This document shows, piece by piece, positions 1 to 9,205 of a DNA stretch of 64,000 nucleotides. Position 1 is the first letter of the stretch; each line of letters begins with the position of its first letter. The stretch spans positions 1,922,001 to 1,986,000 of the forward strand of contig NZ_CP135963.1 in NCBI RefSeq assembly GCF_032460525.1, written 5' to 3'. A program made the translations under genes and the position numbers. This DNA comes from Geodermatophilus sp. DSM 44513 (lineage in GTDB: Bacteria; Actinomycetota; Actinomycetes; Mycobacteriales; Geodermatophilaceae). Below the pieces are notes generated by a model. That model saw only the letters and a program-made list of their open reading frames with translations. It ran no database searches and was not told where the DNA came from.

Positions 1-597
1 CCCGGCGCAGTGCGCGAGCTCACCGGCCGAGGAGCGCCACCCCGGCGAGAACTGGTTCTGCACGCTCACCAGCGCCGGGCCCACGATCGAGCGGGCGACG
101 TCGATCTGCGCCACGTCGGCGTTGGAGATGCCCGCCCGCTGCACCAGCCCGTCGTCGACGAGCTGCCGCAGCGCGCCCATCGACTCCTCCCACGGCGTCG
201 CGGGGTCGGGGCGGTGGTACTGGTAGAGGCCGATCGCGTCGACGCCGAGGCGCCGCAGCGACGCCTCGCACGCCGTCCGCAGGTAGCCGGGGGAGCCGTC
301 GAGCTCCCAGTCGGTGCCGCGCCGGGTGTGCCCGCCCTTGGTGGCCACCAGCACCGAGGAGGTGTCCCCGCCGTAGGAGGCCAGGGCCGCGGCGACCAGC
401 TCCTCGTTGTGGCCGAACTCCGACTCGTCGAGCGCGTATGCGTCGGCGGTGTCGATGAGCGTCACGCCGGCGTCCAGGGCGGCGTGCACCACCGCGTGGG
501 CTTCGTCCGGCGCGGGGCGGTCCTCCTTGGTCGACAGGGGCATCGCCCCCAGGCCGATGGCGCTGACGGTCAGGTCTCCGATGCGTCGCTGCTGCAC
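1..597 (-). CDS. Aldo/keto reductase (3' end outside the window)
   Basis: N-terminal 199 residues of an NAD(P)H-dependent aldo/keto reductase (TIM barrel). It is cut by the window edge. Visible family marks are the opening strand ending in SAIGLGAM, the catalytic-Asp/Tyr stretch LIDTADAY, the catalytic Lys in VLVATKGG, and the His in LYQYHRPDP. The GTG at 597 was chosen because the next start, at MPLSTK, would lose the first strand. It overlaps the 3' end of the upstream histidine kinase by 28 bp, so it may be co-transcribed with the two-component genes. The substrate cannot be told. A functional link to the kinase is not implied by overlap alone. Confidence 0.85.
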   Translation of the reverse strand, partial: MQQRRIGDLTVSAIGLGAMPLSTKEDRPAPDEAHAVVHAALDAGVTLIDTADAYALDESEFGHNEELVAAALASYGGDTSSVLVATKGGHTRRGTDWELDGSPGYLRTACEASLRRLGVDAIGLYQYHRPDPATPWEESMGALRQLVDDGLVQRAGISNADVAQIDVARSIVGPALVSVQNQFSPGWRSSAGELAHCAG

Positions 598-2054
598 GGG
601 GTCTGTCGTGCCCCGCCCGCGGCCGCGCAACCGTGCGGCCACGGTCCGTCGACGGGGTGGCCGCCGGGCAGCTCCAGCACGGCCCGGGACCCGCCCAGGG
701 GGCCCTCCTCGAGCCAGGCGCGCCCGCCGTGCAGGCCCGCCTGCTGAGCGACCAGCGCCAGGCCCAGGCCGGAGCCGGGGGCGGTCGCCGCCCGCCCCCG
801 GTGGAAGCGGGCGAACACCTGCTCCCGCTCGTCGGGCGGCAGCCCCGCACCGTCGTCGTCCACCACGAGCCGCACCCGGTCGGGCCCGGCGACGACGGAG
901 AGCTCGACGCGGCTGCCGCCGGCGTGCCGCAGGGCGTTGGCGAGCAGGTTGTCCACGGCGAGCCGCAGACCGGCGGTCCAGCCGGGGACGGTGACCTCGC
1001 CGGCCGGCAGGCGCACGTCGACGGTCACGCCGGGCGGGGCGGAGCGGCGGGCGGCGGCCACCGCCTGCGCGGCGAGGTCGGTGAGCTCGACCGGCGCGCG
1101 GTCCCGCCCCCCGGCCAGCTCGCCGGCGGCCAGGTGCGACAGCGCGATCAGCGTCTCCTCCAGCCGGGCCTGGCTGCCGCGCAGCTCGGCGAGCACCTCG
1201 GCGCGCTGGTCCGCGGGCAGGTCGGGGTGGCCGGCCAGCACCTCCAGGTCGGTCCGCATCGCGGTCAGCGGCGTGCGCAGCTCGTGCCCGGCGGCGGCGG
1301 CGAAGTCCCGCGCGGCCTGCAGCGCCCGGGCCTCCTCGGCCCGGGCCCGCTCGACGCGGTCGAGCAGGTGCTGCACCGCCTCGACCAGGTCGGCGGTCTC
1401 GGCGGTCCGCCCCACCGGCCCGTCGGCCAGGGCCGCCCGCTCGGCTTGCGTGGGAGCGGGTCCGAGGGCGGCCGTCCGGTGCCGCAGCAGCCGCAGCGGC
1501 CGGGTCGCCGGACCGGCCAGCAGCCAGCCCAGCCCGGCCGCGGCCGTGGCGGCCAGTGCCGTCAGCAGCGCCGCCGCCCGGCGGAACCCGGCGAGCGTGC
1601 GGTCGGTCGCGTCCCGCGCGAACCCGACGGTCAGCACGCCGCCGGCCGGCAGCGCCACGGTCCGCACCCGGTAGTCCCGGCCGTCCACGACGACGCTCCC
1701 GGACGTCGGTGGCAGTGCCGGCGCCGCGGCAGCCGGCCCGGCGGTGCGGACGCCGCCGTCGGCCGGCCGGACCGTGAGGACCAGACCGTCGGCGAGCGCG
1801 CGCACCGCGGCCGGCCGCAGCTCGGCCTCGAGCGCGGTGCCGGCGCCGGGGCCGGCCAGCCGGCCCCCCACCGCCTCGGCCACCAGGTCCAGGCGCCGGT
1901 CGAGCGCGGCCACCTCGCGGCGGCCGAGCAGCGTGGTCACCACGGCCGCCACCACCAGCGCGACCACGACCGCACCCACGGCGGCCGCGAGCGCCACCCG
2001 ACTGCGCAGCGACCGGGTCCCCGGGCGCCGGCGACCGGCCGGCCGGTCACCCAC
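570..2054 (-). CDS. Membrane sensor histidine kinase
   Basis: 494-residue HisKA-type sensor kinase. A first membrane segment lies near residues 19-43, followed by an extracytoplasmic sensor region of about 110 residues. The second membrane segment is near 158-182, then a HAMP-like linker. The phosphoacceptor is His257 in [14 protein letters not shown]. The ATPase domain shows the N box [12 protein letters not shown] (370-380), the G1 box [12 protein letters not shown] and the G2 box GSGLGLALV. It overlaps the response-regulator gene by 8 bp, the usual arrangement for a cognate pair. The architecture resembles MprB/PrrB/CseC-class actinobacterial kinases, but the stimulus is unknown. The C-terminal about 25 residues (Pro/Gly/Cys-rich) extend past the ATPase fold. 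Confidence 0.93.
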   Translation of the reverse strand: MGDRPAGRRRPGTRSLRSRVALAAAVGAVVVALVVAAVVTTLLGRREVAALDRRLDLVAEAVGGRLAGPGAGTALEAELRPAAVRALADGLVLTVRPADGGVRTAGPAAAAPALPPTSGSVVVDGRDYRVRTVALPAGGVLTVGFARDATDRTLAGFRRAAALLTALAATAAAGLGWLLAGPATRPLRLLRHRTAALGPAPTQAERAALADGPVGRTAETADLVEAVQHLLDRVERARAEEARALQAARDFAAAAGHELRTPLTAMRTDLEVLAGHPDLPADQRAEVLAELRGSQARLEETLIALSHLAAGELAGGRDRAPVELTDLAAQAVAAARRSAPPGVTVDVRLPAGEVTVPGWTAGLRLAVDNLLANALRHAGGSRVELSVVAGPDRVRLVVDDDGAGLPPDEREQVFARFHRGRAATAPGSGLGLALVAQQAGLHGGRAWLEEGPLGGSRAVLELPGGHPVDGPWPHGCAAAGGARQTPCSSDASET

Positions 2055-2751
2055 CGGGACCGGCCGGTGCCTCGAGCCGGAACCCGATCCCGCGGACGGT
2101 GTGCACCAGCCGCGGGGTCCCGCCGGCCTCCAGCTTGCGCCGCAGCTGGCTGACGAAGACGTCGACCACGTTGGTGTCGACGGCGAAGTCGTACCCCCAG
2201 ACCAGCTCCAGGAGCCGTTCGCGGCTCAGGACCAGGCCGGCGTTGCGCGCGAGCGTCTCGGCCAGGTCGAACTCGCGGCGGGTGAGCTCCACCGGGACGC
2301 CCGCCACCGAGGCCGTGCGCCGGGCCGGGTCGACGACCAGCGGCCCGACGCTCAGCCCCCCGGACGGCGCGGCGGGCACCCGGCGCAGCAGCGCGCGCAG
2401 GCGGGCCACCAGCTCGGTGAGCGCGAACGGCTTGACCAGGTAGTCGTCGGCGCCGGCGGCCAGGCCGGTCACCCGGTCGTCGACGCTCGTGCGGGCGCTG
2501 AGCATGCACACCGGGGTGGGCACGCCCCGCCGCCGCAGCGTGTCGACCACCCGGATGCCGTCCCGCCCGGGCAGGCCGACGTCGAGCACGATGCAGTCGG
2601 GCGCGCGGTCCTCGACGGCGCGCAGCGCGGCCTCGCCGTCCGCCGCGAGCCGCACCCGGAAACCGGACAGGCGCAGGCCGCGGTCCAGGGAGACCCGGAT
2701 GTCCTCGTCGTCGTCGACGACGAGGACGTCCGGCGGCGGCTCGGGGTCCAC
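2047..2751 (-). CDS. OmpR/PhoB-family response regulator
   Basis: 234 residues. The receiver domain has the acidic pocket DDDED (13-17), phosphoacceptor Asp57 in IVLDVGLPG, and the conserved Lys in YLVKPF. The C-terminal winged helix (about 140-230) contains [15 protein letters not shown] and the recognition/wing stretch [13 protein letters not shown]. It starts at GTG 2751, 43 bp downstream of the secreted helical-repeat gene, and overlaps the kinase gene. It probably controls its own cluster through the 11-bp direct repeats upstream of 3337. The regulon is otherwise unknown. Confidence 0.94.
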   Translation of the reverse strand: MDPEPPPDVLVVDDDEDIRVSLDRGLRLSGFRVRLAADGEAALRAVEDRAPDCIVLDVGLPGRDGIRVVDTLRRRGVPTPVCMLSARTSVDDRVTGLAAGADDYLVKPFALTELVARLRALLRRVPAAPSGGLSVGPLVVDPARRTASVAGVPVELTRREFDLAETLARNAGLVLSRERLLELVWGYDFAVDTNVVDVFVSQLRRKLEAGGTPRLVHTVRGIGFRLEAPAGPGG

Positions 2752-2794
2752 GGTGCCGATGATCGCGGCTGGGGCGGCGCGTGCGGGCCCGTGC

Positions 2795-3337
2795 TCAGCC
2801 GCCGGGCCGGCACGCCGCGCGGTGCAGGTGCGCCGCCCGGGCGAGATCCCGCAGCTCGGCCCGCACCTCGGGGTGCTCGGCCGCGTGCTCGCGCACCAGC
2901 TGCCGGCGCTCGCCCACCGGCGTGTCGCGGAGCTCCTCGAGCAGGGCGGCGAGCTCGGGGTGGCCGGCCAGCGCGTCGACGACCCGGCGGACGACGCCGG
3001 ACCGGGTGCCGTCCCAGCGGAGCACGTCCTCCCGGACCTCCGCGCGCAGCTCCTCGACGGCGGCGGAGACGTCGGGGTGCTCCTCGAGGTACGCGGCCCA
3101 CTGCGCGGACCGCTCCGTGGCCGGCAGGTGCCGCAGCTCCTGGAGGACGGCGGCGACCTCGGGGTGGTCGAGCAGGAGGTCGACGGCGGCCCGCCGGTCG
3201 TCGAGCCAGGGGCAGGTCGCCGGGACGTGACCGGTGCCGGCCGCCCCGGTGCCGGCGGCGGCCGTGGCGGGGACGCCGATCGCCAGCACGGCGGTCAGGC
3301 CCGCGCCGGCCAGGGCGGAGAGGGTGCTGATGGGCAT
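2795..3337 (-). CDS. Small secreted helical-repeat protein, hemophore-like
   Basis: 180 residues with a clear signal peptide ([21 protein letters not shown], written here as residues 9-29). The mature part is almost wholly helical and holds two copies of a 41-residue unit (58-98 and 126-166). Each unit starts HPE(V/L)A, continues ELR..P..ER, and ends EHP(D/E)V...L. Cys42 and Cys176 bracket the repeats and could form a disulfide. The style recalls actinobacterial hemophore-related (MHB) proteins, but I cannot confirm the fold. It leads a cluster with the response regulator and kinase, so it is either a product of the system or an accessory to sensing. The ATG has a GGAGG ribosome site. Confidence 0.8.
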   Translation of the reverse strand: MPISTLSALAGAGLTAVLAIGVPATAAAGTGAAGTGHVPATCPWLDDRRAAVDLLLDHPEVAAVLQELRHLPATERSAQWAAYLEEHPDVSAAVEELRAEVREDVLRWDGTRSGVVRRVVDALAGHPELAALLEELRDTPVGERRQLVREHAAEHPEVRAELRDLARAAHLHRAACRPGG

Positions 3338-3402
3338 GGGGTCCTCCGGTGGACGAGGTGTTCAGGACACCTCGCAGCCTGGGGACCCGGTGTGCGGGGA
3401 CT

Positions 3403-3430
3403 CTCAGGCGATCATGAGGAGATCCTGAGG
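3403..3430 (-). promoter_or_regulatory. Likely response-regulator operator (11-bp direct repeats)
   Basis: On the minus strand CTCAGGATCTC (3430-3420) is followed directly by CTCATGATCGC (3419-3409), 9 of 11 identical, and then by CTGAGAG. Tandem 11-bp-period repeats are the usual target of OmpR-family dimers. The site lies 72-93 bp upstream of the secreted-protein start that heads the two-component cluster, and also upstream of rarA on the other strand. An 8-bp hairpin (CGAGGTGT / ACACCTCG, 3355-3375) sits between it and the start. Confidence 0.45.
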
Positions 3431-3481
3431 GCCGGGCCGACCCCGCCGTCCTCGCCGACCGGGGCCGTCGTGCCGCGCGGG

Positions 3482-3487
3482 TAGCGT
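3482..3487 (+). promoter_or_regulatory. -10 element of rarA (leaderless)
   Basis: TAGCGT lies 8 bp before the GTG of rarA and no Shine-Dalgarno sequence is present. Transcription would begin at or next to the start codon. No clear -35 hexamer is seen. Confidence 0.5.
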
Positions 3488-3495
3488 CGGTACCC

Positions 3496-4827
3496 GTGAG
3501 TTCGCTGTTCGACGAGCCGGTGGCGGACGGCGGCACCGTCGACCCGGGGGCGCCGCTGGCGGTGCGGATGCGGCCCCGCTCGCTGGACGAGGTCGTCGGC
3601 CAGACCCACCTGCTGGGGCCCCGGGCACCGCTGCGCCGGCTGGTGGAGGCCGACGAGCCCATGTCGCTGGTCCTCTACGGCCCGCCGGGCACCGGCAAGA
3701 CCACGCTCGCGCACGTCGTCTCCCTGGCCACCGCGCGCCAGTTCGTCCAGCTCTCCGCCCTCGACTCCGGGGTCAAGGAGGTCCGCGCGGTCATCGCGGG
3801 CGCCAGGCGGGAGCTGACGTACGGCGGCCGGCGCACCGTGCTGTTCATCGACGAGGTGCACCGGTTCTCCAAGACCCAGCAGGACAGCCTGCTCTCGGCG
3901 GTCGAGGACCGGATCGTCAGCCTGGTCGCCGCCACCACCGAGAACCCGTACTTCTCCGTGGTGAGCCCGCTGCTGTCCCGCTCCCTGGTGCTGGCGCTGC
4001 AGCCGCTGGACGACGACGACGTCCGCGCCGTGCTGCACCGCGCGCTGACCAGCGACCGCGGCCTGGCCGGTGCGGTCACCCTCACCGCCGAGGCCGAAGA
4101 GCACCTCGTGCGCATCGCCGGCGGCGACGCGCGCAAGGCGCTGACCGCGCTGGAGTCCGGCGCCGGGGCGGCGCGGGCGGCCGGCGGCGACGTGCTGAAC
4201 CTGGCCACCCTGGAGACGGCGGTGGCCCAGGCCGCAGTGCGCTACGACCGGTCCGGCGACCAGCACTACGACGTCGCCAGCGCGCTGATCAAGTCCATCC
4301 GCGGCAGCGACGTCGACGCCGCGCTGCACTACCTGGCGCGCATGGTCGAGGCCGGGGAGGACCCGCGCTTCATCGCCCGCCGCCTGGTCATCGCCGCCAG
4401 CGAGGACGTCGGCATGGCCGACCCGACGGCGCTGCAGACCGCGGTGGCCGCCGCCGACGCGGTCGCCTTCATCGGCATGCCCGCGGGCCACTTCCCCCTG
4501 GCGCAGGCCGTCGTCCACCTGGCCACCGCGCCGAAGTCGAACGCGGTCACCGTGGCGATCGGCGAGTCCGTGGCCGACGTCCGCGCCGGGCGGGCCGGCC
4601 CGGTGCCGCCCGGCCTGCGCGACGCCCACTACGCCGGTGCCAGGCAGCTCGGGCACGGCGGCACCTACGCCTACCCGCACGACTCCCCCGAGGGGATCGT
4701 GCCGCAGCAGTACCCGCCCGACGCCCTGGTCGGGCGGGACTACTACCGGCCCACCGGCCGGGGCGCGGAGGCCACGATCGGCGCCCGGCTGGCGAAGCTG
4801 CGCGCGATCGTCCGACGCAGGCGGTGA
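3496..4827 (+). CDS. rarA: Replication-associated recombination protein A (AAA ATPase)
   Basis: 443 residues, the normal length for RarA/MgsA, a clamp-loader-like ATPase acting at stalled replication forks. Visible features are the N-terminal [15 protein letters not shown], Walker [10 protein letters not shown], Walker [11 protein letters not shown] and sensor-1 ATTENPYFS. The C-terminal MgsA region contains [25 protein letters not shown] and the terminal signature YPHDSPEG...QQYPPD. The GTG at 3496 appears leaderless. It is followed by DUF948, DUF6167 and alaS, the conserved actinobacterial order. Confidence 0.97.
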   Translation: MSSLFDEPVADGGTVDPGAPLAVRMRPRSLDEVVGQTHLLGPRAPLRRLVEADEPMSLVLYGPPGTGKTTLAHVVSLATARQFVQLSALDSGVKEVRAVIAGARRELTYGGRRTVLFIDEVHRFSKTQQDSLLSAVEDRIVSLVAATTENPYFSVVSPLLSRSLVLALQPLDDDDVRAVLHRALTSDRGLAGAVTLTAEAEEHLVRIAGGDARKALTALESGAGAARAAGGDVLNLATLETAVAQAAVRYDRSGDQHYDVASALIKSIRGSDVDAALHYLARMVEAGEDPRFIARRLVIAASEDVGMADPTALQTAVAAADAVAFIGMPAGHFPLAQAVVHLATAPKSNAVTVAIGESVADVRAGRAGPVPPGLRDAHYAGARQLGHGGTYAYPHDSPEGIVPQQYPPDALVGRDYYRPTGRGAEATIGARLAKLRAIVRRRR

Positions 4828-4997
4828 GCCCCGGCGGGGCACGGACGGCTGCCGGGGGCCCCGACTACTGTGACCCCGCCGGGCCGACGCCCGCCGGCGG
4901 CGACCGGCGGAGCGCCCACGGACGCCGGGTGACGGCCGCGCCGCCGCAGACGGCGCGGGCCGTCGGGTCAACACAGTCGAGCAACCAGGAGGACCGG

Positions 4998-5423
4998 GTG
5001 TCCGCAGGAGAGTGGGCCGGACTGATCGCAGCGCTGGCGCTGGTGCTGCTGGTGGCGCTGGTCGCCGTCCCGATCCTCAAGCTGGGTCGCACGCTGGACG
5101 AGGCGACCCTGACCATCCGGCAGGCGCGGGAGCAGAGCGGCCCGATCCTCAGCCAGGCCTCCACGACGGTGGCGCACGTCAACAGCAACCTGGAGCGGGT
5201 CGACGACATCACCGGCAACGCCGCGAACGTCTCCAGCAACGTCGCCGCCCTGACCAGCGTCGTGGCGGCCACCCTGGGCAGCCCGCTGATCAAGGTGGCC
5301 GCGTTCAGCTACGGCGTGCGCAGCGCGGCCCGCAAGAAGCGCGAGGGCCAGGCGATCGCCGACGCCGCCGCCCGGGACAAGGCCGAGCGCCGCGCGCGCC
5401 GCACCGCCCGGCGGGCCGCCTGA
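4998..5423 (+). CDS. DUF948 domain-containing membrane-anchored protein
   Basis: 141 residues. A single N-terminal membrane segment (AALALVLLVALVAVPI) is followed by a coiled-coil-like helical stretch (LGRTLDEATLTIRQ to about residue 95). The C-terminus is very Arg/Lys/Ala-rich, with ARKKREGQAIAD and RRARRTARRAA. The GTG at 4998 was chosen for its AGGAGG ribosome site and because the membrane segment then starts directly; an in-frame start at 4824 would add 58 residues of non-conserved sequence. Its stop overlaps the next gene's ATG (TGATG). DUF948 proteins are of unknown function and in actinobacteria sit upstream of alaS. Confidence 0.85.
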   Translation: MSAGEWAGLIAALALVLLVALVAVPILKLGRTLDEATLTIRQAREQSGPILSQASTTVAHVNSNLERVDDITGNAANVSSNVAALTSVVAATLGSPLIKVAAFSYGVRSAARKKREGQAIADAAARDKAERRARRTARRAA

Positions 5424-5704
5424 TGCGCCGGCTGTTCTGGCTGGCCATGGGCATCACCATCGGCGCCCTCGTCGTCCGCAAGCTGACCGCGGCCGCCGAG
5501 CGGATCACCCCCGCCGGCATCGGCGGCTCGATCGCCGAGGGCCTGCGCGACCTGGCCGAGGCCATCGGCGACTTCGGCGCCGACGTGCGCGCCGCGATGG
5601 CCGAGCGGGAGGTGGAGCTGCGGGCCGGCACCGGCCTGGACGCCCCGCTGCCCGAGGCCGCCCCGGTCCCGCTGCCCGGCCGGCACAGCGCCACCGGCGG
5701 CTGA
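5423..5704 (+). CDS. DUF6167-type small membrane-anchored protein
   Basis: 93 residues starting MRRLFWLAMGITIGALVVRK, an N-terminal membrane anchor. An amphipathic helix (SIAEGLRDLAEAIGDFGADVRAAMAERE) and a Pro-rich tail follow. It is translationally coupled to the DUF948 gene by a one-base TGATG overlap and lies 60 bp ahead of alaS. Position and form match the DUF6167 family that accompanies alaS in Streptomyces and relatives. Function is unknown; the constant neighbourhood with rarA and alaS is the only clue. Confidence 0.8.
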   Translation: MRRLFWLAMGITIGALVVRKLTAAAERITPAGIGGSIAEGLRDLAEAIGDFGADVRAAMAEREVELRAGTGLDAPLPEAAPVPLPGRHSATGG

Positions 5705-5764
5705 CCCCCCTCGGGGGACGACGCCACACCAGACGACCCGAGCCTCCCCGACCGCGAGTAGGAC

Positions 5765-8449
5765 ATGCAGACCGCCGAGATCCGCCGCCGCTTCCTGGAG
5801 CACTTCGCCGCCCGCGGGCACACCGTCGTCCCGAGTGCCTCGCTGGTCTCCCCGGACCCGTCCCTGCTGTTCACCGTGGCCGGCATGGTGCCGTTCATCC
5901 CCTACCTGACCGGCCGGGAGCCCGCGCCCTACCCGCGGGCGGCCAGCGTGCAGAAGTGCGTGCGCACCCTCGACATCGAGGAGGTGGGCAAGACCACCCG
6001 CCACGGCACGTTCTTCCAGATGAACGGCAACTTCTCCTTCGGCGACTACTTCAAGGCCGAGGCGATCCAGTTCGCCTGGGAGTTGGTCACCAAGCGGGTG
6101 CAGGACGGCGGGCTGGGCCTGGATCCCGAACGGATCTGGCCCACCGTCTACCTCGACGACGACGAGGCCTTCGACGCCTGGCGGGCCTACGTCCCGGCGG
6201 AGCGCATCCAGCGGCGCGGCATGGAGGACAACTACTGGTCCACCGGCGCCCCCGGCCCGGCCGGGCCCTGCTCGGAGATCCACTACGACCGCGGGCCGGA
6301 CTACGGCCCCGGAGGTGGTCCGGAGGCCGATCCGACCGGCGACCGCTACCTGGAGATCTGGAACCTGGTCTTCATGCAGTACGAGCGGGGAGCGGGGGAG
6401 GGCAAGGACTTCCCGATCCTCGGTGAGCTGCCGAAGAAGAACATCGACACCGGCCTGGGCCTGGAGCGGGTGGCCTTCCTGCTGCAGGGCGTCGACAACA
6501 TGTACGAGATCGACGAGGTGGCGCCGGTGCTGCGCCGCGCCGCCGAGCTCGCCGGTGTCCGGTACGGCGCCGACCACGACTCCGACGTCCGGCTGCGGGT
6601 GGTCGCCGACCACGTGCGCAGCGGGCTGATGCTCATCGGCGACGGCGTCACGCCCGGCAACGAGGGCCGCGGCTACATCCTGCGCCGGCTGTTGCGCCGC
6701 GCCGTCCGCTCGATGCGGCTGCTCGGCGTCGAGCAGGCCAGCCTGCCGGAGCTGCTGCCGGTGTCCAGGGACGCGATGAAGGCCAGCTACCCGGAGCTGG
6801 AGACGGACTTCGCGCGCATCTCCGCCGTGGCCTACGCCGAAGAGGAGGCCTTCCGCCGCACGCTGACCTCCGGGACGGCGCTGTTCGACACCGCGGTGCG
6901 GGCGGCCAGGGCCGCCGGGACGCCGGCGCTGTCCGGCGAGCAGGCGTTCGCGCTGCACGACACCTACGGCTTCCCGATCGACGTGACCCTGGAGATGGCC
7001 GCCGAGCAGGGGGTGGGCGTCGACGAGGCCGGCTTCCGCGCGCTCATGCAGCAGCAGCGCGACCGGGCCCGCGCCGACGCGCGCGCCAAGCGCACCGGGT
7101 CGGTCGACGTCCTGGCCTACCGCCGGCTGCTGGCCGACCACGGCCCCACCGACTGGCGGGCCTACGACACGCTGCGCACCGACTCCCGCGTCCTCGGCCT
7201 GGTCTCGGAGCTGACCGCCGAGGACGACGGCCCCGGCGCGCCGGCCGGTCCCGGCCAGGTCACCCGGGTGGTGCTGGACCGCACGCCGTTCTACGCCGAG
7301 TCCGGCGGGCAGGTCGCCGACGCCGGGCACCTGGTCTGGGACGGCGGGCGGGCCGAGGTGCTCGACGTGCAGCGCCCGGTCCGGGGCCTGGTCGCCCACC
7401 AGGTGCGGGTGCTGGAGGGGGAGCTGGCCGAGGGGGTGCCGCTGGTCGCCGAGGTCGACCGGGAGTGGCGGCTGTCGGCCTGCCAGGCGCACTCGGGCAC
7501 CCACGTGGTGCACGCCGCGCTGCGCCAGGTGCTCGGGCCGCAGGCGCTCCAGTCCGGCTCCTACAACCGGCCCGGCTACCTGCGGCTGGACTTCGCCTGG
7601 CAGGGCGCGCTCACCCCCCAGCAGCGGCACGACATCGAGGACGTCGCCAACGCCGCCGTCCGCGCCGACCACCGCGTGCGGGCCAGCTACATGACGCTGC
7701 CCGAGGCCCAGGCGATCGGCGCGCTGGCGCTGTTCGGCGAGACCTACGGCGAGCAGGTCCGCGTCGTGGAGATCGGCGGGCCCTGGTCCCGGGAGCTGTG
7801 CGGCGGCACGCACGTGGCCGGCAGCGCCCAGATCGGCACGCTGGCGCTGACCGGGGAGTCCTCGGTCGGCTCCGGCTCGCGCCGGGTGGAGGCCGTCGTC
7901 GGCCTGGAGGGCTTCCGGTACCTGGCCCGCGAGCGCGACCTGGTCCGCCAGCTCGGCGAGCTGCTCCGCACCCCCACCGACGACGTCCTCGAGCGGGTCA
8001 GCGGCATGCTCGCCCGGCTGCGCGACGTCGACAAGGAGCTCGCCGAGCTGCGCGCCCAGCAGGCCGTGGCCGCGGCCGGGGAGCTCGCCGCCGGGGCCCG
8101 CGACGTCGGCGGGGTCGCCCTGGTCACCGGCGCGCCGGGTGGCCTGGGTGGCGGGGACCTGCGCACCCTGGCCCTCGACGTCCGGGGGCGGTTGCCCGGC
8201 GACCGGCCGGCCGTGGTCTTGCTCGCGTCCGAGTCGGGGGGCAAGGTGGCCCTCGTGGCGGCCCTCAACCCGGTCGCCCAGGAGCGCGGGCTGTCCGCCA
8301 GCGACGTGCTGCGGGCGGCCGCGCCGCCGGTCGGTGGACGCGGCGGCGGCAGGCCAGACGTGGCCCAGGGGGGCGGCACCGACCCCGCGGGCATCCCAGC
8401 GGCCCTGGCGGCCGGCGAACAGGCGGTCGCGACCGCCGCAGGGAGGTGA
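5765..8449 (+). CDS. alaS: Alanyl-tRNA synthetase
   Basis: 894 residues, full length. It charges tRNA-Ala with alanine and edits mischarged Ser/Gly. The class II catalytic core begins [18 protein letters not shown] and contains [14 protein letters not shown] and [14 protein letters not shown]. The editing domain carries the zinc ligands in [13 protein letters not shown] and CGGTHV. The C-terminal C-Ala/DHHA1 region ends with the Gly-rich stretch [16 protein letters not shown]. It is followed 5 bp later by ruvX. Confidence 0.98.
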   Translation: MQTAEIRRRFLEHFAARGHTVVPSASLVSPDPSLLFTVAGMVPFIPYLTGREPAPYPRAASVQKCVRTLDIEEVGKTTRHGTFFQMNGNFSFGDYFKAEAIQFAWELVTKRVQDGGLGLDPERIWPTVYLDDDEAFDAWRAYVPAERIQRRGMEDNYWSTGAPGPAGPCSEIHYDRGPDYGPGGGPEADPTGDRYLEIWNLVFMQYERGAGEGKDFPILGELPKKNIDTGLGLERVAFLLQGVDNMYEIDEVAPVLRRAAELAGVRYGADHDSDVRLRVVADHVRSGLMLIGDGVTPGNEGRGYILRRLLRRAVRSMRLLGVEQASLPELLPVSRDAMKASYPELETDFARISAVAYAEEEAFRRTLTSGTALFDTAVRAARAAGTPALSGEQAFALHDTYGFPIDVTLEMAAEQGVGVDEAGFRALMQQQRDRARADARAKRTGSVDVLAYRRLLADHGPTDWRAYDTLRTDSRVLGLVSELTAEDDGPGAPAGPGQVTRVVLDRTPFYAESGGQVADAGHLVWDGGRAEVLDVQRPVRGLVAHQVRVLEGELAEGVPLVAEVDREWRLSACQAHSGTHVVHAALRQVLGPQALQSGSYNRPGYLRLDFAWQGALTPQQRHDIEDVANAAVRADHRVRASYMTLPEAQAIGALALFGETYGEQVRVVEIGGPWSRELCGGTHVAGSAQIGTLALTGESSVGSGSRRVEAVVGLEGFRYLARERDLVRQLGELLRTPTDDVLERVSGMLARLRDVDKELAELRAQQAVAAAGELAAGARDVGGVALVTGAPGGLGGGDLRTLALDVRGRLPGDRPAVVLLASESGGKVALVAALNPVAQERGLSASDVLRAAAPPVGGRGGGRPDVAQGGGTDPAGIPAALAAGEQAVATAAGR

Positions 8450-8454
8450 GCGGA

Positions 8455-9138
8455 GTGCCCGACCAGCACCCCGACCAGACCGGACCGGCGGGCGAGCGCC
8501 CCATGCAGGGGCGCCCGGCCGTCCCGCCCGCGCGGCCCCACCGCCGGGCCCAACCAGAGAGCCGTCCGCAGCCGCAGCGGGAACCGGTGCACCACCGCAC
8601 CGAGCAGATCGACCTGCGCGGCGCCCTGCCCCCGGTGCGGCACGAGACCGCCCAGATCGACCTGTCCGGCGGGCTGGCCGGTGGCCTGCCGATCCCGCCC
8701 CGGCCCCGGCGGCAGGGCCGCCGACTGGGGGTCGACGTCGGCAGCGTGCGCGTCGGCGTGGCGCTGTCCGACCCCACCGGCACCCTCGCCAGCCCGCTGG
8801 AGACGGTGCAGCGGGCCCGGGACGAGTCCGACCTGGACCGCATCGCCGCCCTCGTGGCCGAACACGAGGTGACAGAGGTGATCGTGGGGGAGCCGAGGCA
8901 CCTCTCGGGTGCGTCGGGCGCCTCGGCCAAGGAGGCCCGTGCCTACTCTCGGGCGCTCGCCGGGCGCATCGACCCGGTCCCCGTCCACCTCGTCGACGAG
9001 AGGCTCTCCACCGTGAGCGCAGCCAGCTCCCTCCGGGCCAACGGCCTGGACAGCCGACAGCAGCGTGGGGTGATCGACCAGGCCGCGGCGGTGGTCGTGC
9101 TCCAGGCCTATCTGGACGCCCAGCGGGAGCGCCCGTGA
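8455..9138 (+). CDS. ruvX: RuvX/YqgF-family nuclease with a long N-terminal extension
   Basis: 227 residues, where most RuvX proteins are about 140-160. The RNase H-like core starts near residue 91 (RLGVDVGSVRVGVALSD) and keeps IVGEPRHLSG, LVDERLSTV and the C-terminal DQAAAVVVLQ acidic site. It belongs to the family acting on pre-16S rRNA ends and Holliday junctions. The first 90 residues are Pro/Arg/Gln-rich and look disordered, apart from two copies of a short motif, TEQIDLRGAL (49-58) and TAQIDLSGGL (65-74). GTG 8455 follows a GGGAGG ribosome site inside the end of alaS. The lower-case possibility is a start nearer the core, but no good ribosome site is seen there. Confidence 0.92.
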   Translation: MPDQHPDQTGPAGERPMQGRPAVPPARPHRRAQPESRPQPQREPVHHRTEQIDLRGALPPVRHETAQIDLSGGLAGGLPIPPRPRRQGRRLGVDVGSVRVGVALSDPTGTLASPLETVQRARDESDLDRIAALVAEHEVTEVIVGEPRHLSGASGASAKEARAYSRALAGRIDPVPVHLVDERLSTVSAASSLRANGLDSRQQRGVIDQAAAVVVLQAYLDAQRERP

Positions 9139-9205
9139 CGGGCCCCGCCGGCCGGCGCGGGGGCGTGCCGGTGCCACGAGCCGTGGACGTCGGCGAGGAG
9201 GCGGC

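Noticed and set aside
4824..4997. Longer N-terminus for the DUF948 protein
   Set aside because: The ribosome site and the membrane segment both point to GTG 4998; the extra residues look like non-coding sequence.
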